64,000 nucleotides of DNA from AP-15 sp035503615 (GCA_035503615.1 DATJTI010000034.1:5988-69987), one strand, 5' to 3'. Shown: positions 1 through 9,194, counted from the first letter of the stretch. The notes: generated by a model from the sequence alone, not told the origin. Numbers and translations are program-made.

Positions 1-1449
1 CTGCTGCGCTCGTGCAGCGACAGCATCTTTGCCAATCGCACCCGGCCCTGCCTGCTGCATCAGATCAAGCGGTGCAGCGCGCCGTGCGTCGGGCGGATCG
101 GGCGCGACGAGTACGCCCGGCTGATCGAGCAGGCGCATGCCTTTCTGTCCGGCGGCAGCAGCGGGGTCCAGGCACGCCTCGCCGCCGAGATGCAGGCGGC
201 CGCCGCCGCGCTCGACTTTGAGGCGGCGGGGCTGATCCGCGACCGCATCCGCGCGCTCTCGCTGGTGCAGGGCCACCAGGACATCCACATCGCCGGCGTC
301 GAGGATGCCGATTTGATCGCGGCGCACCAGGCCGGCGGCCAGACCTGCGTCCAGGTGTTCTTTTTCCGCGGCGGCCAGAACTGGGGCAACCGCGCCTATT
401 TCCCGAGCCATGACCGGCAGCTCGCGGTCGGGGAGGTGCTCGGCTCGTTTGTCGGGCAGTTCTACGACAACCGGCCGAAGCCGCCGCTGGTATTGTTGAG
501 CCATCCTCTGCCCGAGCAGGAACTGGTGGCCGAAGCGCTGTCGCTGGGCGGCGGACGCGTCACCCTCGCCGTACCGCAGCGCGGCGACAAGAAGAAGCTG
601 ATCACCCGCATCCTCGCCACCGCGCGCGAAGCGCTGGGCCGCCGCCTGTCCGAGAGCGCCTCGCAGCGCCGCCTGCTCGAAGGGGTGGCCGCGGCGCTGC
701 ACCTCGAGGCGACGCCGAACCGCATCGAGGTCTACGACAACAGCCACATCCAGGGGACCAACGCGGTCGGCGCGATGATCGTCGCCGGACCGGACGGGCT
801 GATCAAGAATGCCTACCGCAAGTTCAATATCCGCGGCCTGCCGCTGAAGGGCTCGCCCGCGCCGGCCGTCCCGGCGGCCACTATCGCGCCGGAGCGAGCC
901 GGCCTGTCCGGCGGCGATGATTATGCGATGATGCGCGAGGTGATGCAGCGCCGCTTTGCCCGAGCGCTGAAGGAAGACCCCGAACGCGAGCAGGGCAACT
1001 GGCCCGATTTGGTGCTGATCGATGGCGGGCAGGGGCAGCTCAACATCGCCCAGACGGTGCTGGCCGAACTCGGCATCGGCGATGTCGCGCTCGTCGGCAT
1101 CGCCAAGGGTCCCGATCGGGATGCCGGCCGCGAGCGGTTTTTTGTGCCGGGCCATGCGCCGTTCATGCTCGACCCGCGCGACCCGGTGCTCTATTTCCTG
1201 CAGCGGCTGCGCGACGAGGCGCATCGGTTCGCGATCGGCACGCATCGGGCACGGCGGCTCAAGGCGATCGGCCGCTCCCCACTCGACGAGATCGCCGGTA
1301 TCGGCGCGCGCCGCAAGCGGGCATTGCTGCTGCATTTCGGCTCGGCGCGCAGCGTCGCCCGCGCCGGTCTCGCCGATCTCGAACGGGTCGACGGGATCAG
1401 CAAAACCGTCGCGAAAAAGATTTATGATCATTTTCACGCCGATGAGTAA
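1..1449 (+). CDS. uvrC: Excinuclease ABC subunit C, 3' part (start outside window)
   Basis: The frame is open from the first base, so the start lies upstream and about 482 C-terminal residues are visible. UvrC makes both incisions around a lesion in nucleotide excision repair with UvrA and UvrB. The fragment begins just after the GIY-YIG domain with the cysteine-rich segment CLLHQIKRCSAPCVG. A UVR motif that binds UvrB follows at about fragment residues 64-86. The RNase H-like nuclease domain has the aspartate in VYDNSHIQGTNAVGAM near residue 246, and a helix-hairpin-helix pair closes the protein (GIGARRKRALLLHFG and VDGISKTVAKKIYDHF). Downstream lies pgsA, a linkage common in proteobacteria. 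Confidence 0.97.
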   Translation: MLRSCSDSIFANRTRPCLLHQIKRCSAPCVGRIGRDEYARLIEQAHAFLSGGSSGVQARLAAEMQAAAAALDFEAAGLIRDRIRALSLVQGHQDIHIAGVEDADLIAAHQAGGQTCVQVFFFRGGQNWGNRAYFPSHDRQLAVGEVLGSFVGQFYDNRPKPPLVLLSHPLPEQELVAEALSLGGGRVTLAVPQRGDKKKLITRILATAREALGRRLSESASQRRLLEGVAAALHLEATPNRIEVYDNSHIQGTNAVGAMIVAGPDGLIKNAYRKFNIRGLPLKGSPAPAVPAATIAPERAGLSGGDDYAMMREVMQRRFARALKEDPEREQGNWPDLVLIDGGQGQLNIAQTVLAELGIGDVALVGIAKGPDRDAGRERFFVPGHAPFMLDPRDPVLYFLQRLRDEAHRFAIGTHRARRLKAIGRSPLDEIAGIGARRKRALLLHFGSARSVARAGLADLERVDGISKTVAKKIYDHFHADE

Positions 1450-1488
1450 GATGCTGCCTGCCCTTTCGTTCACCGGGAGCGGCGTGCG

Positions 1489-2088
1489 GTGCTGACCAGC
1501 CTGCCCAACCTGTTGACTTTGTCGCGCATCCTGGTGATCCCGCTGGTGGTGGCGACATTCTACGTATCAGGCGACTTCGCGCGCTGGTTCGCCTGCGCGT
1601 TGTTTTCGGCTGCGGGCGTCACCGACTGGCTCGACGGCCATATGGCCCGGCGCTGGCAGCAGCAATCCGAGCTCGGGCGGTTTCTCGATCCGATCGCGGA
1701 TAAGCTGCTGGTGGCTGCGACCCTGTTCATGCTGACGACGTTCGGCCGGCTGTCGGCGGCGGCGGTGTTCCCGGCATTGGTGATCCTGTGCCGCGAGATC
1801 CTGGTCTCGGGGCTGCGCGAATATCTGGCCGGACTGCGCGTCGGCGTGCCGGTGTCGCGGCTGGCCAAATGGAAGACGACAATCCAGATGGTGGCGATCG
1901 CCATTCTGATCGTCGGCGACGCCGGCCCGAGCGCGTTGCCGGTCAGCACGATCGGCGAAGGGCTGCTATGGATCGCCGCGGTGCTGACCCTGGTGACCGG
2001 CTACGACTATTTGCGGGCCGGGCTGCCGCACATTACCCGGCCGCGCCGCGCCGCGGTCGGTGGCGGCAAATCGCGGACCTCGGCCTAG
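1489..2088 (+). CDS. pgsA: CDP-diacylglycerol--glycerol-3-phosphate 3-phosphatidyltransferase
   Basis: This 199-residue integral membrane enzyme makes phosphatidylglycerophosphate, the committed step to phosphatidylglycerol and cardiolipin. The CDP-alcohol phosphatidyltransferase signature is intact: TDWLDGHMAR, then GRFLDPIADK, which supplies the four aspartates of the metal site. Several hydrophobic helices follow, and the C-terminus is basic. The start is a GTG preceded by GGGAGC about 8 bases upstream. The length is normal for the family. It lies 39 bases after uvrC and in front of the molybdopterin genes. Confidence 0.95.
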   Translation: MLTSLPNLLTLSRILVIPLVVATFYVSGDFARWFACALFSAAGVTDWLDGHMARRWQQQSELGRFLDPIADKLLVAATLFMLTTFGRLSAAAVFPALVILCREILVSGLREYLAGLRVGVPVSRLAKWKTTIQMVAIAILIVGDAGPSALPVSTIGEGLLWIAAVLTLVTGYDYLRAGLPHITRPRRAAVGGGKSRTSA

Positions 2089-2141
2089 CCGGCATTGCTG
2101 CGCCCGGCTGCGGACCCCAAGTGAAACGACAAACAGCGACC

Positions 2142-2651
2142 ATGCGCATCTTTGGCCTCGCCGGTTGGAGCGGGAGCGGCAAGACGACCCTGATGACAGC
2201 GCTCATTCCCGAGTTCGTCGCCCGCGGCATCGAGGTGTCGACGCTGAAACATGCGCATCACGCCTTCGATGTCGACCAACCGGGCAAGGATTCGTGGCGC
2301 CATCGCCAGGCCGGCGCTCGCGAGGTGATGGTGGTTTCGGAGCGGCGCTGGGCGCTGATGAACGAATTGCGCGGCGCCCCGGAGCCGGGGCTCGACGAAT
2401 TGGTGGCGCGGATGACCCCGGTCGATCTGCTGCTGGTCGAGGGGTTCAAGCGCCACCCGCATCCGAAAATAGAGATCTACCGTCCGGCGCTCGGCAAGCC
2501 TGCGCTCTATCCCGAAGACGGCTGGATCGTCGCGGTGGCGTCCGACGCGACGCTGCGCGGGTTGCCGCTGTCGCTGCTGCCGCTCGGCGAGCCGGCGGTG
2601 ATCGCCGACTTCATCCTGCGGCATGACGGACGGGCGCGATGGCCCAGCTGA
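2142..2651 (+). CDS. mobB: Molybdopterin-guanine dinucleotide biosynthesis protein B
   Basis: A 169-residue P-loop GTPase-like protein that assists attachment of GMP to molybdopterin. The Walker A motif GWSGSGKTT lies at residues 7-15, followed by the family segment STLKHAHHAFDVDQPGKDS and the LLLVEGFK block. I chose the ATG that begins MRIFGLAG because homology starts there; the frame is open further upstream but reads through pgsA. The last 13 bases overlap moeA, so the two are probably translationally coupled. No mobA is seen in the window. Confidence 0.93.
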   Translation: MRIFGLAGWSGSGKTTLMTALIPEFVARGIEVSTLKHAHHAFDVDQPGKDSWRHRQAGAREVMVVSERRWALMNELRGAPEPGLDELVARMTPVDLLLVEGFKRHPHPKIEIYRPALGKPALYPEDGWIVAVASDATLRGLPLSLLPLGEPAVIADFILRHDGRARWPS

Positions 2652-3892
2652 GCGACGATTGCTTCGCCTTTGGCGGCGCGCTGTTGAGCGTCGCCGAGGC
2701 GCTCGACCGGATCGACGCGCGGGTCGTGGCGGTCGTCGGCGGTGAGACGGTCGCGTTGCCGCAGGCCGCCGGCCGGGTGCTGGCGCAGGATCTGGTCGCC
2801 GGCATGGATTTGCCGCCGCACGCCAACAGCGCTGTCGATGGCTACGCGGTGGCCCATGCCGACCTCTCGCTCGATCGCGAAACCGAGCTCGTCGTCGCTG
2901 GTCGGGCCGCGGCCGGCCATCCGCTGGATCGTGCACTGCGCCATGGCGAGGCGATCCGCATCTTCACCGGCGCGCCGATGCCCGCAGGCGCCGACACGGT
3001 GCTGATGCAGGAGGATTGCGTCGCCGCCGACGGCCGGGTGCGGATCAAGCCCGGTATCAGAAAAGGCGCCAACCGGCGGCATGCCGGCGAGGATGTCGCG
3101 CGCGGCGAGATTGCGCTCGCCGCCGGCCGCCGGCTCGGGCCGGCCGATATCGGGTTGGCCGCGGCACTCGGTCATGCCGAGCTGCCGGTGTTCCGACGTT
3201 TGCGGGTGGCGCTGTTATCGACCGGCGACGAGGTTCACGACCCCGGCGCCGCGCTGCCGCCGGGCGCGATCTACGACGCCAACCGGTTCATTTTGCGCGC
3301 GCTGCTCGATGGGCTTGGCTGTGTCGTCACCGATTTCGGCATCCGTCCGGATCGTGAGGCGGCGCTCGCCGACACGCTCGCCGCAGCCAGCGCCGAGCAT
3401 GATCTGATCGTGACCTCGGGCGGCGTGTCGACCGGCGAGGAGGATCATGTCAGAGCTGCGATCGAGCGGCATGGCGCGCTCCATTTCTGGCGGCTGGCGA
3501 TCAAGCCGGGACGGCCGGTCGCGCTGGGGCAGGTCGCAGGCGTGCCGCTCATCGGTCTGCCCGGCAATCCGGTCGCGGTGGTGGTGACCTTTGCCGTGCT
3601 GGCCCGGCCGCTGATCCTGAAGCTCGCCGGTGCCATAGCACCGCCGCCGCTGCTTCACCCGGTCCGCGCCGGTTTTGCCTATCGCAAAAAGCCCGGGCGG
3701 CGGGAATACCTACGCGCCCGGCTGGAGCGCGATGGCGATCGGCTCGTCGCGGTCAAATATGCGCGCGATGGCGCCGGCATCCTGTCGTCGATCGTGCAGT
3801 CGGACGGTCTTGTGATTCTCGACGAGGCAACCGGCAATCTCGCCGCCGGGACGATCGTCGATTTCCTGCCCTTTGCCGAGGTGTTCGGGTGA
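2639..3892 (+). CDS. moeA: Molybdopterin molybdenumtransferase
   Basis: A 417-residue protein that inserts molybdate into adenylated molybdopterin. MoeA features are clear: PPHANSAVDGYAV near residue 60, RIFTGAPMPAGADTV near residue 110, the MoCF domain with LSTGDEVHDPG and a TSGGVSTGEEDHV loop, and the GLPGNPVAVVVTF block. The C-terminal MoeA domain IV is present. It overlaps mobB at its start and moaD by 4 bases at its end (GTGA), so the cofactor genes form one tightly packed unit. Confidence 0.96.
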   Translation: MAQLSDDCFAFGGALLSVAEALDRIDARVVAVVGGETVALPQAAGRVLAQDLVAGMDLPPHANSAVDGYAVAHADLSLDRETELVVAGRAAAGHPLDRALRHGEAIRIFTGAPMPAGADTVLMQEDCVAADGRVRIKPGIRKGANRRHAGEDVARGEIALAAGRRLGPADIGLAAALGHAELPVFRRLRVALLSTGDEVHDPGAALPPGAIYDANRFILRALLDGLGCVVTDFGIRPDREAALADTLAAASAEHDLIVTSGGVSTGEEDHVRAAIERHGALHFWRLAIKPGRPVALGQVAGVPLIGLPGNPVAVVVTFAVLARPLILKLAGAIAPPPLLHPVRAGFAYRKKPGRREYLRARLERDGDRLVAVKYARDGAGILSSIVQSDGLVILDEATGNLAAGTIVDFLPFAEVFG

Positions 3893-4140
3893 GGCTGTTG
3901 TATTTTGCATGGCTGCGGGCGCGCATCGGTTGCGCCGAGGAGGAGATGCCGTTGCCGCCGCAGGTGCGCGACGTGGCCGGCTTGCTCGCCTGGTTGCGGG
4001 CGCGCGGCGGCGGCCACGCCGAAGCCTTGCAGAACCTCGCGGTGGTTCGGGTCGCGGTCAATCAGGAGTATGTCGGGCTCGATCACCCGCTCGGTGAGGG
4101 CGACGAGGTCGCGATCTTTCCGCCGGTTACCGGAGGCTGA
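3889..4140 (+). CDS. moaD: Molybdopterin synthase sulfur carrier subunit
   Basis: This 83-residue ubiquitin-fold protein carries the thiocarboxylate that supplies sulfur to precursor Z. It ends in the required Gly-Gly (PPVTGG), which is adenylated and thiolated. The start is GTG, in the GTGA overlap with the moeA stop codon. It is followed 4 bases later by moaE, its partner in the heterotetrameric synthase. The size is typical. Confidence 0.94.
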   Translation: MRLLYFAWLRARIGCAEEEMPLPPQVRDVAGLLAWLRARGGGHAEALQNLAVVRVAVNQEYVGLDHPLGEGDEVAIFPPVTGG

Positions 4141-4144
4141 GGCA

Positions 4145-4657
4145 ATGATCCGCGTCCAGCGCGAGGATTTCGACACCGGTGTCGAGCTCGACCGGCTCGC
4201 GGCCGGCAACCACCTGATCGGCGGGGTCGCGAGCTTTATCGGGCTGGTGCGCGACATGTCGCCGGACGGGGCTCGAGGCGCCGCCGACCGGGTCACGGCG
4301 CTGACGCTCGAACACTACCCCGGCATGACCGAAAAGAAGCTGGCCGAGATCGATCTCGAGGCGCATCGCCGCTGGCCGCTGGCCGCCTCGCTGATCATCC
4401 ATCGCTATGGCCGGCTCGAACCGGGCGACCGCATTGTGCTGGTCGCCACCGCGTCGCCGCAGCGCGAGGCCGCACTCGCCGCCTGCCATTTCCTGATCGA
4501 CTGGCTGAAGACCGACGCGCCGTTCTGGAAGAGCGAAGAGACCCCGCAAGGCGAGCGCTGGGTCGATGCCCGCACCACCGACGATGCCGCGAGACAGCGC
4601 TGGAACCGTATCTCGGGAGACGCCGATCCGGTTCGATCGGATGCGGTGGAGCGCTAG
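4145..4657 (+). CDS. moaE: Molybdopterin synthase catalytic subunit
   Basis: A 170-residue MoaE protein that converts precursor Z to molybdopterin with MoaD. Family blocks are present: GGVASFIGLVRDMS near residue 30, LTLEHYPGMTEKKL, IIHRYGRLEPGD, and the conserved lysine region LKTDAPFWKSE near residue 125. The ATG lies 4 bases after the moaD stop, with GGAGG in the moaD end as ribosome binding site. It is slightly longer than the usual 150 residues because of a polar C-terminal tail. Confidence 0.95.
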   Translation: MIRVQREDFDTGVELDRLAAGNHLIGGVASFIGLVRDMSPDGARGAADRVTALTLEHYPGMTEKKLAEIDLEAHRRWPLAASLIIHRYGRLEPGDRIVLVATASPQREAALAACHFLIDWLKTDAPFWKSEETPQGERWVDARTTDDAARQRWNRISGDADPVRSDAVER

Positions 4658-4703
4658 CGACCACCCGTCCTCGACCCGCCGGGAACGCGCCGCGGAGCAA
4701 GTC

Positions 4704-5435
4704 ATGGCGACGCAGAACATCTATGATGATGCCGGTTTTTTTGCCGGCTATTGTCGGCTCGCACGCTCGGTCGAAGGGCTTGCCGGGGCGCCCGAATGGC
4801 CGGCGCTGCAGGCATTGCTACCCGATCTGCGCGGTGCGAGCGTGCTCGATCTCGGCTGCGGTTTTGGCTGGTTCTGCCGCTGGGCGCGGCGAGAGGGTGC
4901 GGCCGATGTGCTCGGCGTCGATGTTTCGGAGAACATGCTGGCGCGCGCCAGAGCCGACACCGCAGACCCGGCGATCCGCTATGTCAGGGCGGATCTCGAA
5001 GATTTCGAGCCGCCGGGGATGCAGTTCCACCTGGTCTACAGTTCGCTCGCCCTCCATTACCTCGAAAACCTCGCGGCGCTGATCGGCCGCGTCGCACGGT
5101 TGCTGGTGCCGGGCGGGAACCTCGTCTTCTCGGTCGAGCATCCGATCTTCACCGCGCCGACCAATCCGGGCTGGTCGGAGGCAGCCGCGGGTCACAGGAG
5201 CTGGCCGGTCGATGCCTATCTCGATGAGGGACCGCGCCGCACCAACTGGCTCGTCACCGGCGTCGTCAAGCAGCACCGCACGATCGCAACCTACCTGAAC
5301 CTGCTGATCGGCTGTGGTCTCGTCCTCCGCCATGTCGCGGAATGGGGCCCGTCGGCGGAGCAGATCGCCGTGCACCCGGAATGGGCCGACGAGCGCCGGC
5401 GCCCGCCCTTCCTGTTGGTGGCGGCGCGGCGCTGA
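4704..5435 (+). CDS. Class I SAM-dependent methyltransferase
   Basis: A 243-residue soluble methyltransferase of unknown substrate. The SAM-binding motif I is VLDLGCGFGWFCRWA near residues 49-63, followed by the acidic motif GVDVSENML. The later LVYSSLALHYLENL and LVPGGNLVFSVEHPIF blocks are typical of Methyltransf_11/UbiE-like proteins. The chosen ATG has GGAG 8 bases upstream. It follows moaE by 46 bases on the same strand and may be cotranscribed, but nothing ties it to the molybdenum cofactor. Confidence 0.88.
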   Translation: MATQNIYDDAGFFAGYCRLARSVEGLAGAPEWPALQALLPDLRGASVLDLGCGFGWFCRWARREGAADVLGVDVSENMLARARADTADPAIRYVRADLEDFEPPGMQFHLVYSSLALHYLENLAALIGRVARLLVPGGNLVFSVEHPIFTAPTNPGWSEAAAGHRSWPVDAYLDEGPRRTNWLVTGVVKQHRTIATYLNLLIGCGLVLRHVAEWGPSAEQIAVHPEWADERRRPPFLLVAARR

Positions 5436-5525
5436 CAGCCGTCAGCCCGCCACCGGCGCGTCGGACCGACAAGGACAAGGGGCCGAGGATTTCTCTGCCT
5501 TTGCACATCCCTGAAATATCCGAGC

Positions 5526-6431
5526 CTACGCGGCGCTGGCGGCGACGGTCTTGCCGACCGCCCGGTCGTAATCCTCCCACATCAGCCGGCAGACGGCACC
5601 CGGCGTAAAGCGATAATGGCCATGGTCGCCGATGATCTCGCCGACCGGGGTTACTTCAGCCGCCGAGCCGGTCAGGAACATTTCATCAGCCTTGGCCAGT
5701 TCATCGGGCAGGATCGCGCGCTCGATCACCTTGAGCCCGCGTTTTTTGGCGAGGCCGATCACGGTCTGGCGGGTGATACCGTTCAGAAAGCAATCCGGTG
5801 TCGGGGTGTGCAACTCGCCATTGATGACGAGAAACAGATTGGCCCCGGTGCCCTCGGCGAGCCGGCCGCGCCAATCGAGCATCAGCGCGTCGTCGCAGCC
5901 ATCCGCCTCGGCAATGTGCTTCGACATCGTGCAGATCATGTAGAGCCCGGCGGCCTTGGCCTGGGTCGGCGCGGTATCCGGCGCCGGCCGCTTCCATGGC
6001 GCCCATTTCATGCGAATCCCCTTGGCCCGCGCCTCGGGCGAGAAATACGCTGGCCAGTCCCAGGCAGCGATCGCTAGGTGGATCCGCGTCGCCTGCGCCG
6101 ACACTCCCATCTGCTCCGCGCCGCGCCACGCGATCGGCCGCACATATCCTTCACGGATGTGGTTGGAGCCGATGACCTCGAGGGTTGCCTTTTTCAGATC
6201 GTCGATGCTGACCGGTAGTTCGAAGCCGAGGATCCGGGCCGAATTGGCGAGGCGCTCATTGTGGTCGTCGAGGCGAAAGACCGAACCGTTGTAGACACGC
6301 TCGCCTTCAAACACGCAGCTTGCATAATGCAGCCCGTGGCTGAGCACGTGCAGCTTGGCCTCGCGCCACGGAACCAGGCGGCCGTCATACCAGATGGAGC
6401 CGTCGCGGTCGTCGAAGGGGATCATGTCCAT
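5526..6431 (-). CDS. ilvE: Branched-chain amino acid aminotransferase
   Basis: A 301-residue class IV PLP aminotransferase that interconverts branched-chain 2-oxo acids and leucine, isoleucine or valine. The PLP lysine is K159 in TQAKAAGLYM. Other family blocks are HGLHYASCVFEGERVYNG near residue 32 and EGTGANLFLVINGEL later. The start MDMIPFDD matches the usual N-terminus; a longer open frame upstream would run into the marR promoter and is unlikely. It is transcribed divergently from marR, with 129 bases between the starts. Confidence 0.94.
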   Translation of the reverse strand: MDMIPFDDRDGSIWYDGRLVPWREAKLHVLSHGLHYASCVFEGERVYNGSVFRLDDHNERLANSARILGFELPVSIDDLKKATLEVIGSNHIREGYVRPIAWRGAEQMGVSAQATRIHLAIAAWDWPAYFSPEARAKGIRMKWAPWKRPAPDTAPTQAKAAGLYMICTMSKHIAEADGCDDALMLDWRGRLAEGTGANLFLVINGELHTPTPDCFLNGITRQTVIGLAKKRGLKVIERAILPDELAKADEMFLTGSAAEVTPVGEIIGDHGHYRFTPGAVCRLMWEDYDRAVGKTVAASAA

Positions 6432-6551
6432 GAAAGTCTTCCTTGCGCCCGAGCGAGTGGAGCCGGTCTCCCGGGTCACGAGCCTTGCCGGCCCGGTTCC
6501 GATGGACCTTATATCGAAGAGGACGCTCAACCGGTATCCAAGGTTGCGAGA

Positions 6552-6572
6552 TATGTCAATATGTCTGACATA
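6552..6572. promoter_or_regulatory. Palindromic operator over the marR start codon
   Basis: TATGTCA, seven spacer bases, then TGACATA form a perfect 7-base inverted repeat. The left half-site also recurs as a direct repeat (ATATGTC at 6551 and 6559). The marR ATG at 6561 lies in the spacer. MarR proteins bind palindromes of this size, so autoregulation is a reasonable inference, perhaps with control of the divergent ilvE. Confidence 0.6.
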
Positions 6573-7061
6573 AAAGCCCAGACTGCGCCGTTGCTGATGC
6601 CCGAGGATGCGGTCAGGGACGGGATCGAGCTGTTGTTTTTCGCCTATCGCGACTTCACCGCCGAGCCCGATGCGGTGCTGGCGCGCTACGGGTTTGGCCG
6701 CGCCCATCATCGGGTGATCCATTTTGTCGCGCGCCATCCGCAGATGACCGTCAGCGAGTTGCTCGGCATCCTGCGCATCACCAAGCAGAGCCTGAGCCGG
6801 GTGCTCAGCGAACTGGTGCAGCGGGGCTTCGTGCATCAGCGCCCCGGTCCGCACGACCGGCGGCAGCGTCTGCTCGAGCTGACGGCGCAGGGCCGCGCGC
6901 TCGAACGGGAGGTCTCGGCGCCGCAGCGCGCCCGCGTCGCGCGCGCCTATCACCAGGCGGGAGCATCGGCGGTGGAGGGTTTTCGCCGGGTGCTGCTCGG
7001 GATCATCGCCGACCCCGACGACCGGCTTCGCTTCGAGGCCGGATCGAACGGGCAGCGCTGA
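6561..7061 (+). CDS. MarR family transcriptional regulator
   Basis: A 166-residue winged-helix regulator. The HTH part includes MTVSELLGILRITKQSLSRV near residues 66-85 and a wing with GPHDRRQRLLELTAQGR, the typical MarR DxR signature. The start ATG sits inside a palindrome and has no close Shine-Dalgarno sequence, so the mRNA may be leaderless. The gene lies 29 bases before a response regulator and its kinase and may share their transcript. The effector is unknown. Confidence 0.92.
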   Translation: MSDIKAQTAPLLMPEDAVRDGIELLFFAYRDFTAEPDAVLARYGFGRAHHRVIHFVARHPQMTVSELLGILRITKQSLSRVLSELVQRGFVHQRPGPHDRRQRLLELTAQGRALEREVSAPQRARVARAYHQAGASAVEGFRRVLLGIIADPDDRLRFEAGSNGQR

Positions 7062-7090
7062 ATGCCGGGAGGGCGTAAGCTCGGCGCCCG

Positions 7091-7771
7091 ATGAGCGAAC
7101 TCGAACCTCATCTCCTGGTCGTCGATGACGACGCCCGGCTGTGCGAGCTGCTGCGCCGCTACCTTTCGGAGAACGGCTTCCGCGTGACGATTGCGGCCGA
7201 TGCCGGCGAGGCGCGCGCGATGCTGGCGAGCTTCGCCTTCGACCTCGTCGTGCTCGACGTGATGATGCCCGGCGAAAGCGGGCTCGACCTGACCCGCCAC
7301 CTGCGCCATGAGAGTCGGGTGCCGGTGCTGCTGCTGACCGCGATGGCCGAGCCCGAGGACCGGGTCAATGGTCTCGAACAGGGTGCCGACGACTATCTGT
7401 CGAAGCCGTTCGAGCCGCGCGAACTGGTGCTGCGGCTGCGCAACCTGTTGCAGCGGCGTCCGGCCGAGACCGACCTTCGCGAAATCCGCTTTGGCGGCTG
7501 CCGCTTCGATCTCACCCGCGGCGAGCTGTTCCGCGGCGGCGACATGATCCGCCTGACCGCGGCCGAAACCGGGTTGCTGCTCAGCTTGGCGCAAAAGGCC
7601 GGGGAGGCGGTGTCGCGCGAGGAGCTGGCCTTGTCGGCGCAATTCAGCGGCAATGTACGCAATGTCGATGTGCAGATGACCCGGCTGCGTCGCAAGATCG
7701 AGCGCGATCCGCGGTTCCCGCGCTATCTGCAGACGGTTCGGGGCACCGGTTATGTCCTCAAACCGGATTGA
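7091..7771 (+). CDS. OmpR-family response regulator
   Basis: A 226-residue two-domain regulator. The receiver domain has the acidic pair at residues 12-14, the phospho-acceptor D56 in VVLDVMMPGESG, and the conserved lysine in YLSKPFEPRE. The C-terminal winged-helix domain ends with RLRRKIERDP and TVRGTGYVLKPD. The last 20 bases overlap the histidine kinase gene, which is clearly its partner. The regulated genes cannot be read from the sequence. Confidence 0.95.
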   Translation: MSELEPHLLVVDDDARLCELLRRYLSENGFRVTIAADAGEARAMLASFAFDLVVLDVMMPGESGLDLTRHLRHESRVPVLLLTAMAEPEDRVNGLEQGADDYLSKPFEPRELVLRLRNLLQRRPAETDLREIRFGGCRFDLTRGELFRGGDMIRLTAAETGLLLSLAQKAGEAVSREELALSAQFSGNVRNVDVQMTRLRRKIERDPRFPRYLQTVRGTGYVLKPD

Positions 7772-9167
7772 GGAATTGCCGCCTGGAGCGATCGCGACGA
7801 CCGACCCGGGCGGCGAGGCCGAGACCAGGATCTGGGGCGAGCGCGACCTGCATCCGCGGGGCTGGCTCAAGCGGCTGCTGCCGCGCACGATGTTCGGCCG
7901 CTCGCTGCTGATCGTCGTGATGCCGCTGATACTGCTGCAGGCGATCGCGACCTGGATCTTCTACGAGCGGCATTGGGCGGCGATCTCGTGGCGGCTGGCC
8001 ACCGGGGTTGCCGGCGACATCGCGTTGACCATCGCGGCGATCGACTTGACCCGGTCCGCGAGTGCCACCGACGCCCTGCTGCAACGCGGCGGGGTGCTGA
8101 CCGATCTGCGCTTCACCCTCGAACGGGGCCGGGTGCTGCCACCGCCGGCGCCGCCCAGCGGCACCCTGATCGAGGATCAGCTGAACCAGGCGCTGGGTGG
8201 CCGGGTTACCGCGGCGTGGCGCATCGACCGGCTCGACAACCCGCGGGCGCTGCGCATCGAGGTGCAGCTGACCCGGGGGGTATTGGTCGCCGAGGTGCCA
8301 TGGGACCGGCTGTACAGCTCGACGACCTACATCTTCGAAATGTGGATGGTCGGCTCTTCGCTCGTGCTGCTCGCCGTGGCCACCCTGTTCTTGCGAAACC
8401 AGATCAAATCGCTGCGCCGCCTGGCGGCCGCCGCCGACAGTTTCGGCAAAGGCCGGCCGGTGCCGTTCTTCAAGATCGAAGGGGCGGTCGAGATCCGTCG
8501 CGCGGCGATCGCTTTCGTGACCATGCGCGAGCGCATCCAGCGCCAGATCCGGCAGCGCACGCAGATGCTGGCCGGCGTGTCGCACGATCTGCGCACGCCG
8601 CTCACCCGGATGAAGCTGGCTTTGGCGATCCTCGGCGACGATCCGGCAGTCGAGGAGCTGAAATCGGACGTAGCCGAGATGGAGCACATGGTGCACGGCT
8701 ATCTCGACTTTGTTCGCGGCGAGGGCAGCGAAGCGCCGGTCGAGACCGACATCGCGCTGCTGCTCGAAGACGTCGCGGCGGCGATGCGGCGCGAGGGGAC
8801 GCAGCTGTCGCTGAGCGTACCGGGCGAATATGCGATCCCGGTGCGGCCAAATGCGCTCCGGCGGTGCCTCGTCAATCTGATCGGCAACGCCCGCCGGCAT
8901 GGCACCAGGGTCTGGCTCAGCGCGCTGCCGGCAGCCGACGGCATCGACATCCTAGTCGATGACGATGGTCCGGGGATCCCGGCGGCTGATCGCGACCGGG
9001 TGTTCCGAGCCTTTGTGCGCCTCGACCCGTCGCGCAACCGGTCGACCGGCGGGGTCGGGCTCGGCCTGACCATCGCGCGCGATGTGGCCCGCGGCCATGG
9101 CGGGGACGTCCGGCTCGAAACGTCACCAGCGGGCGGGTTGCGCGCGCGCGTCCATCTGCCGCGGTGA
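7752..9167 (+). CDS. Sensor histidine kinase, EnvZ-like
   Basis: A 471-residue inner-membrane kinase. TM1 is at about 49-70 and TM2 at about 194-215, enclosing a periplasmic sensor region of roughly 120 residues. A HAMP domain follows, then the H-box SHDLRTPLTRMKLA with H278. The ATPase domain has the N-box LVNLIGNARRHG, G1 DDDGPGIP and G2 GGVGLGLTIARDVARGHGG. The ATG overlaps the upstream regulator gene, giving translational coupling; a start a little further in is possible. Confidence 0.94.
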   Translation: MSSNRIEELPPGAIATTDPGGEAETRIWGERDLHPRGWLKRLLPRTMFGRSLLIVVMPLILLQAIATWIFYERHWAAISWRLATGVAGDIALTIAAIDLTRSASATDALLQRGGVLTDLRFTLERGRVLPPPAPPSGTLIEDQLNQALGGRVTAAWRIDRLDNPRALRIEVQLTRGVLVAEVPWDRLYSSTTYIFEMWMVGSSLVLLAVATLFLRNQIKSLRRLAAAADSFGKGRPVPFFKIEGAVEIRRAAIAFVTMRERIQRQIRQRTQMLAGVSHDLRTPLTRMKLALAILGDDPAVEELKSDVAEMEHMVHGYLDFVRGEGSEAPVETDIALLLEDVAAAMRREGTQLSLSVPGEYAIPVRPNALRRCLVNLIGNARRHGTRVWLSALPAADGIDILVDDDGPGIPAADRDRVFRAFVRLDPSRNRSTGGVGLGLTIARDVARGHGGDVRLETSPAGGLRARVHLPR

Positions 9168-9194
9168 GGTCGCGAACCATCGCCGCGGCACATT

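Noticed and set aside
6432..6953. N-terminal extension of ilvE
   Set aside because: The frame is open, but the added residues overlap marR on the opposite strand and do not belong to the aminotransferase family.
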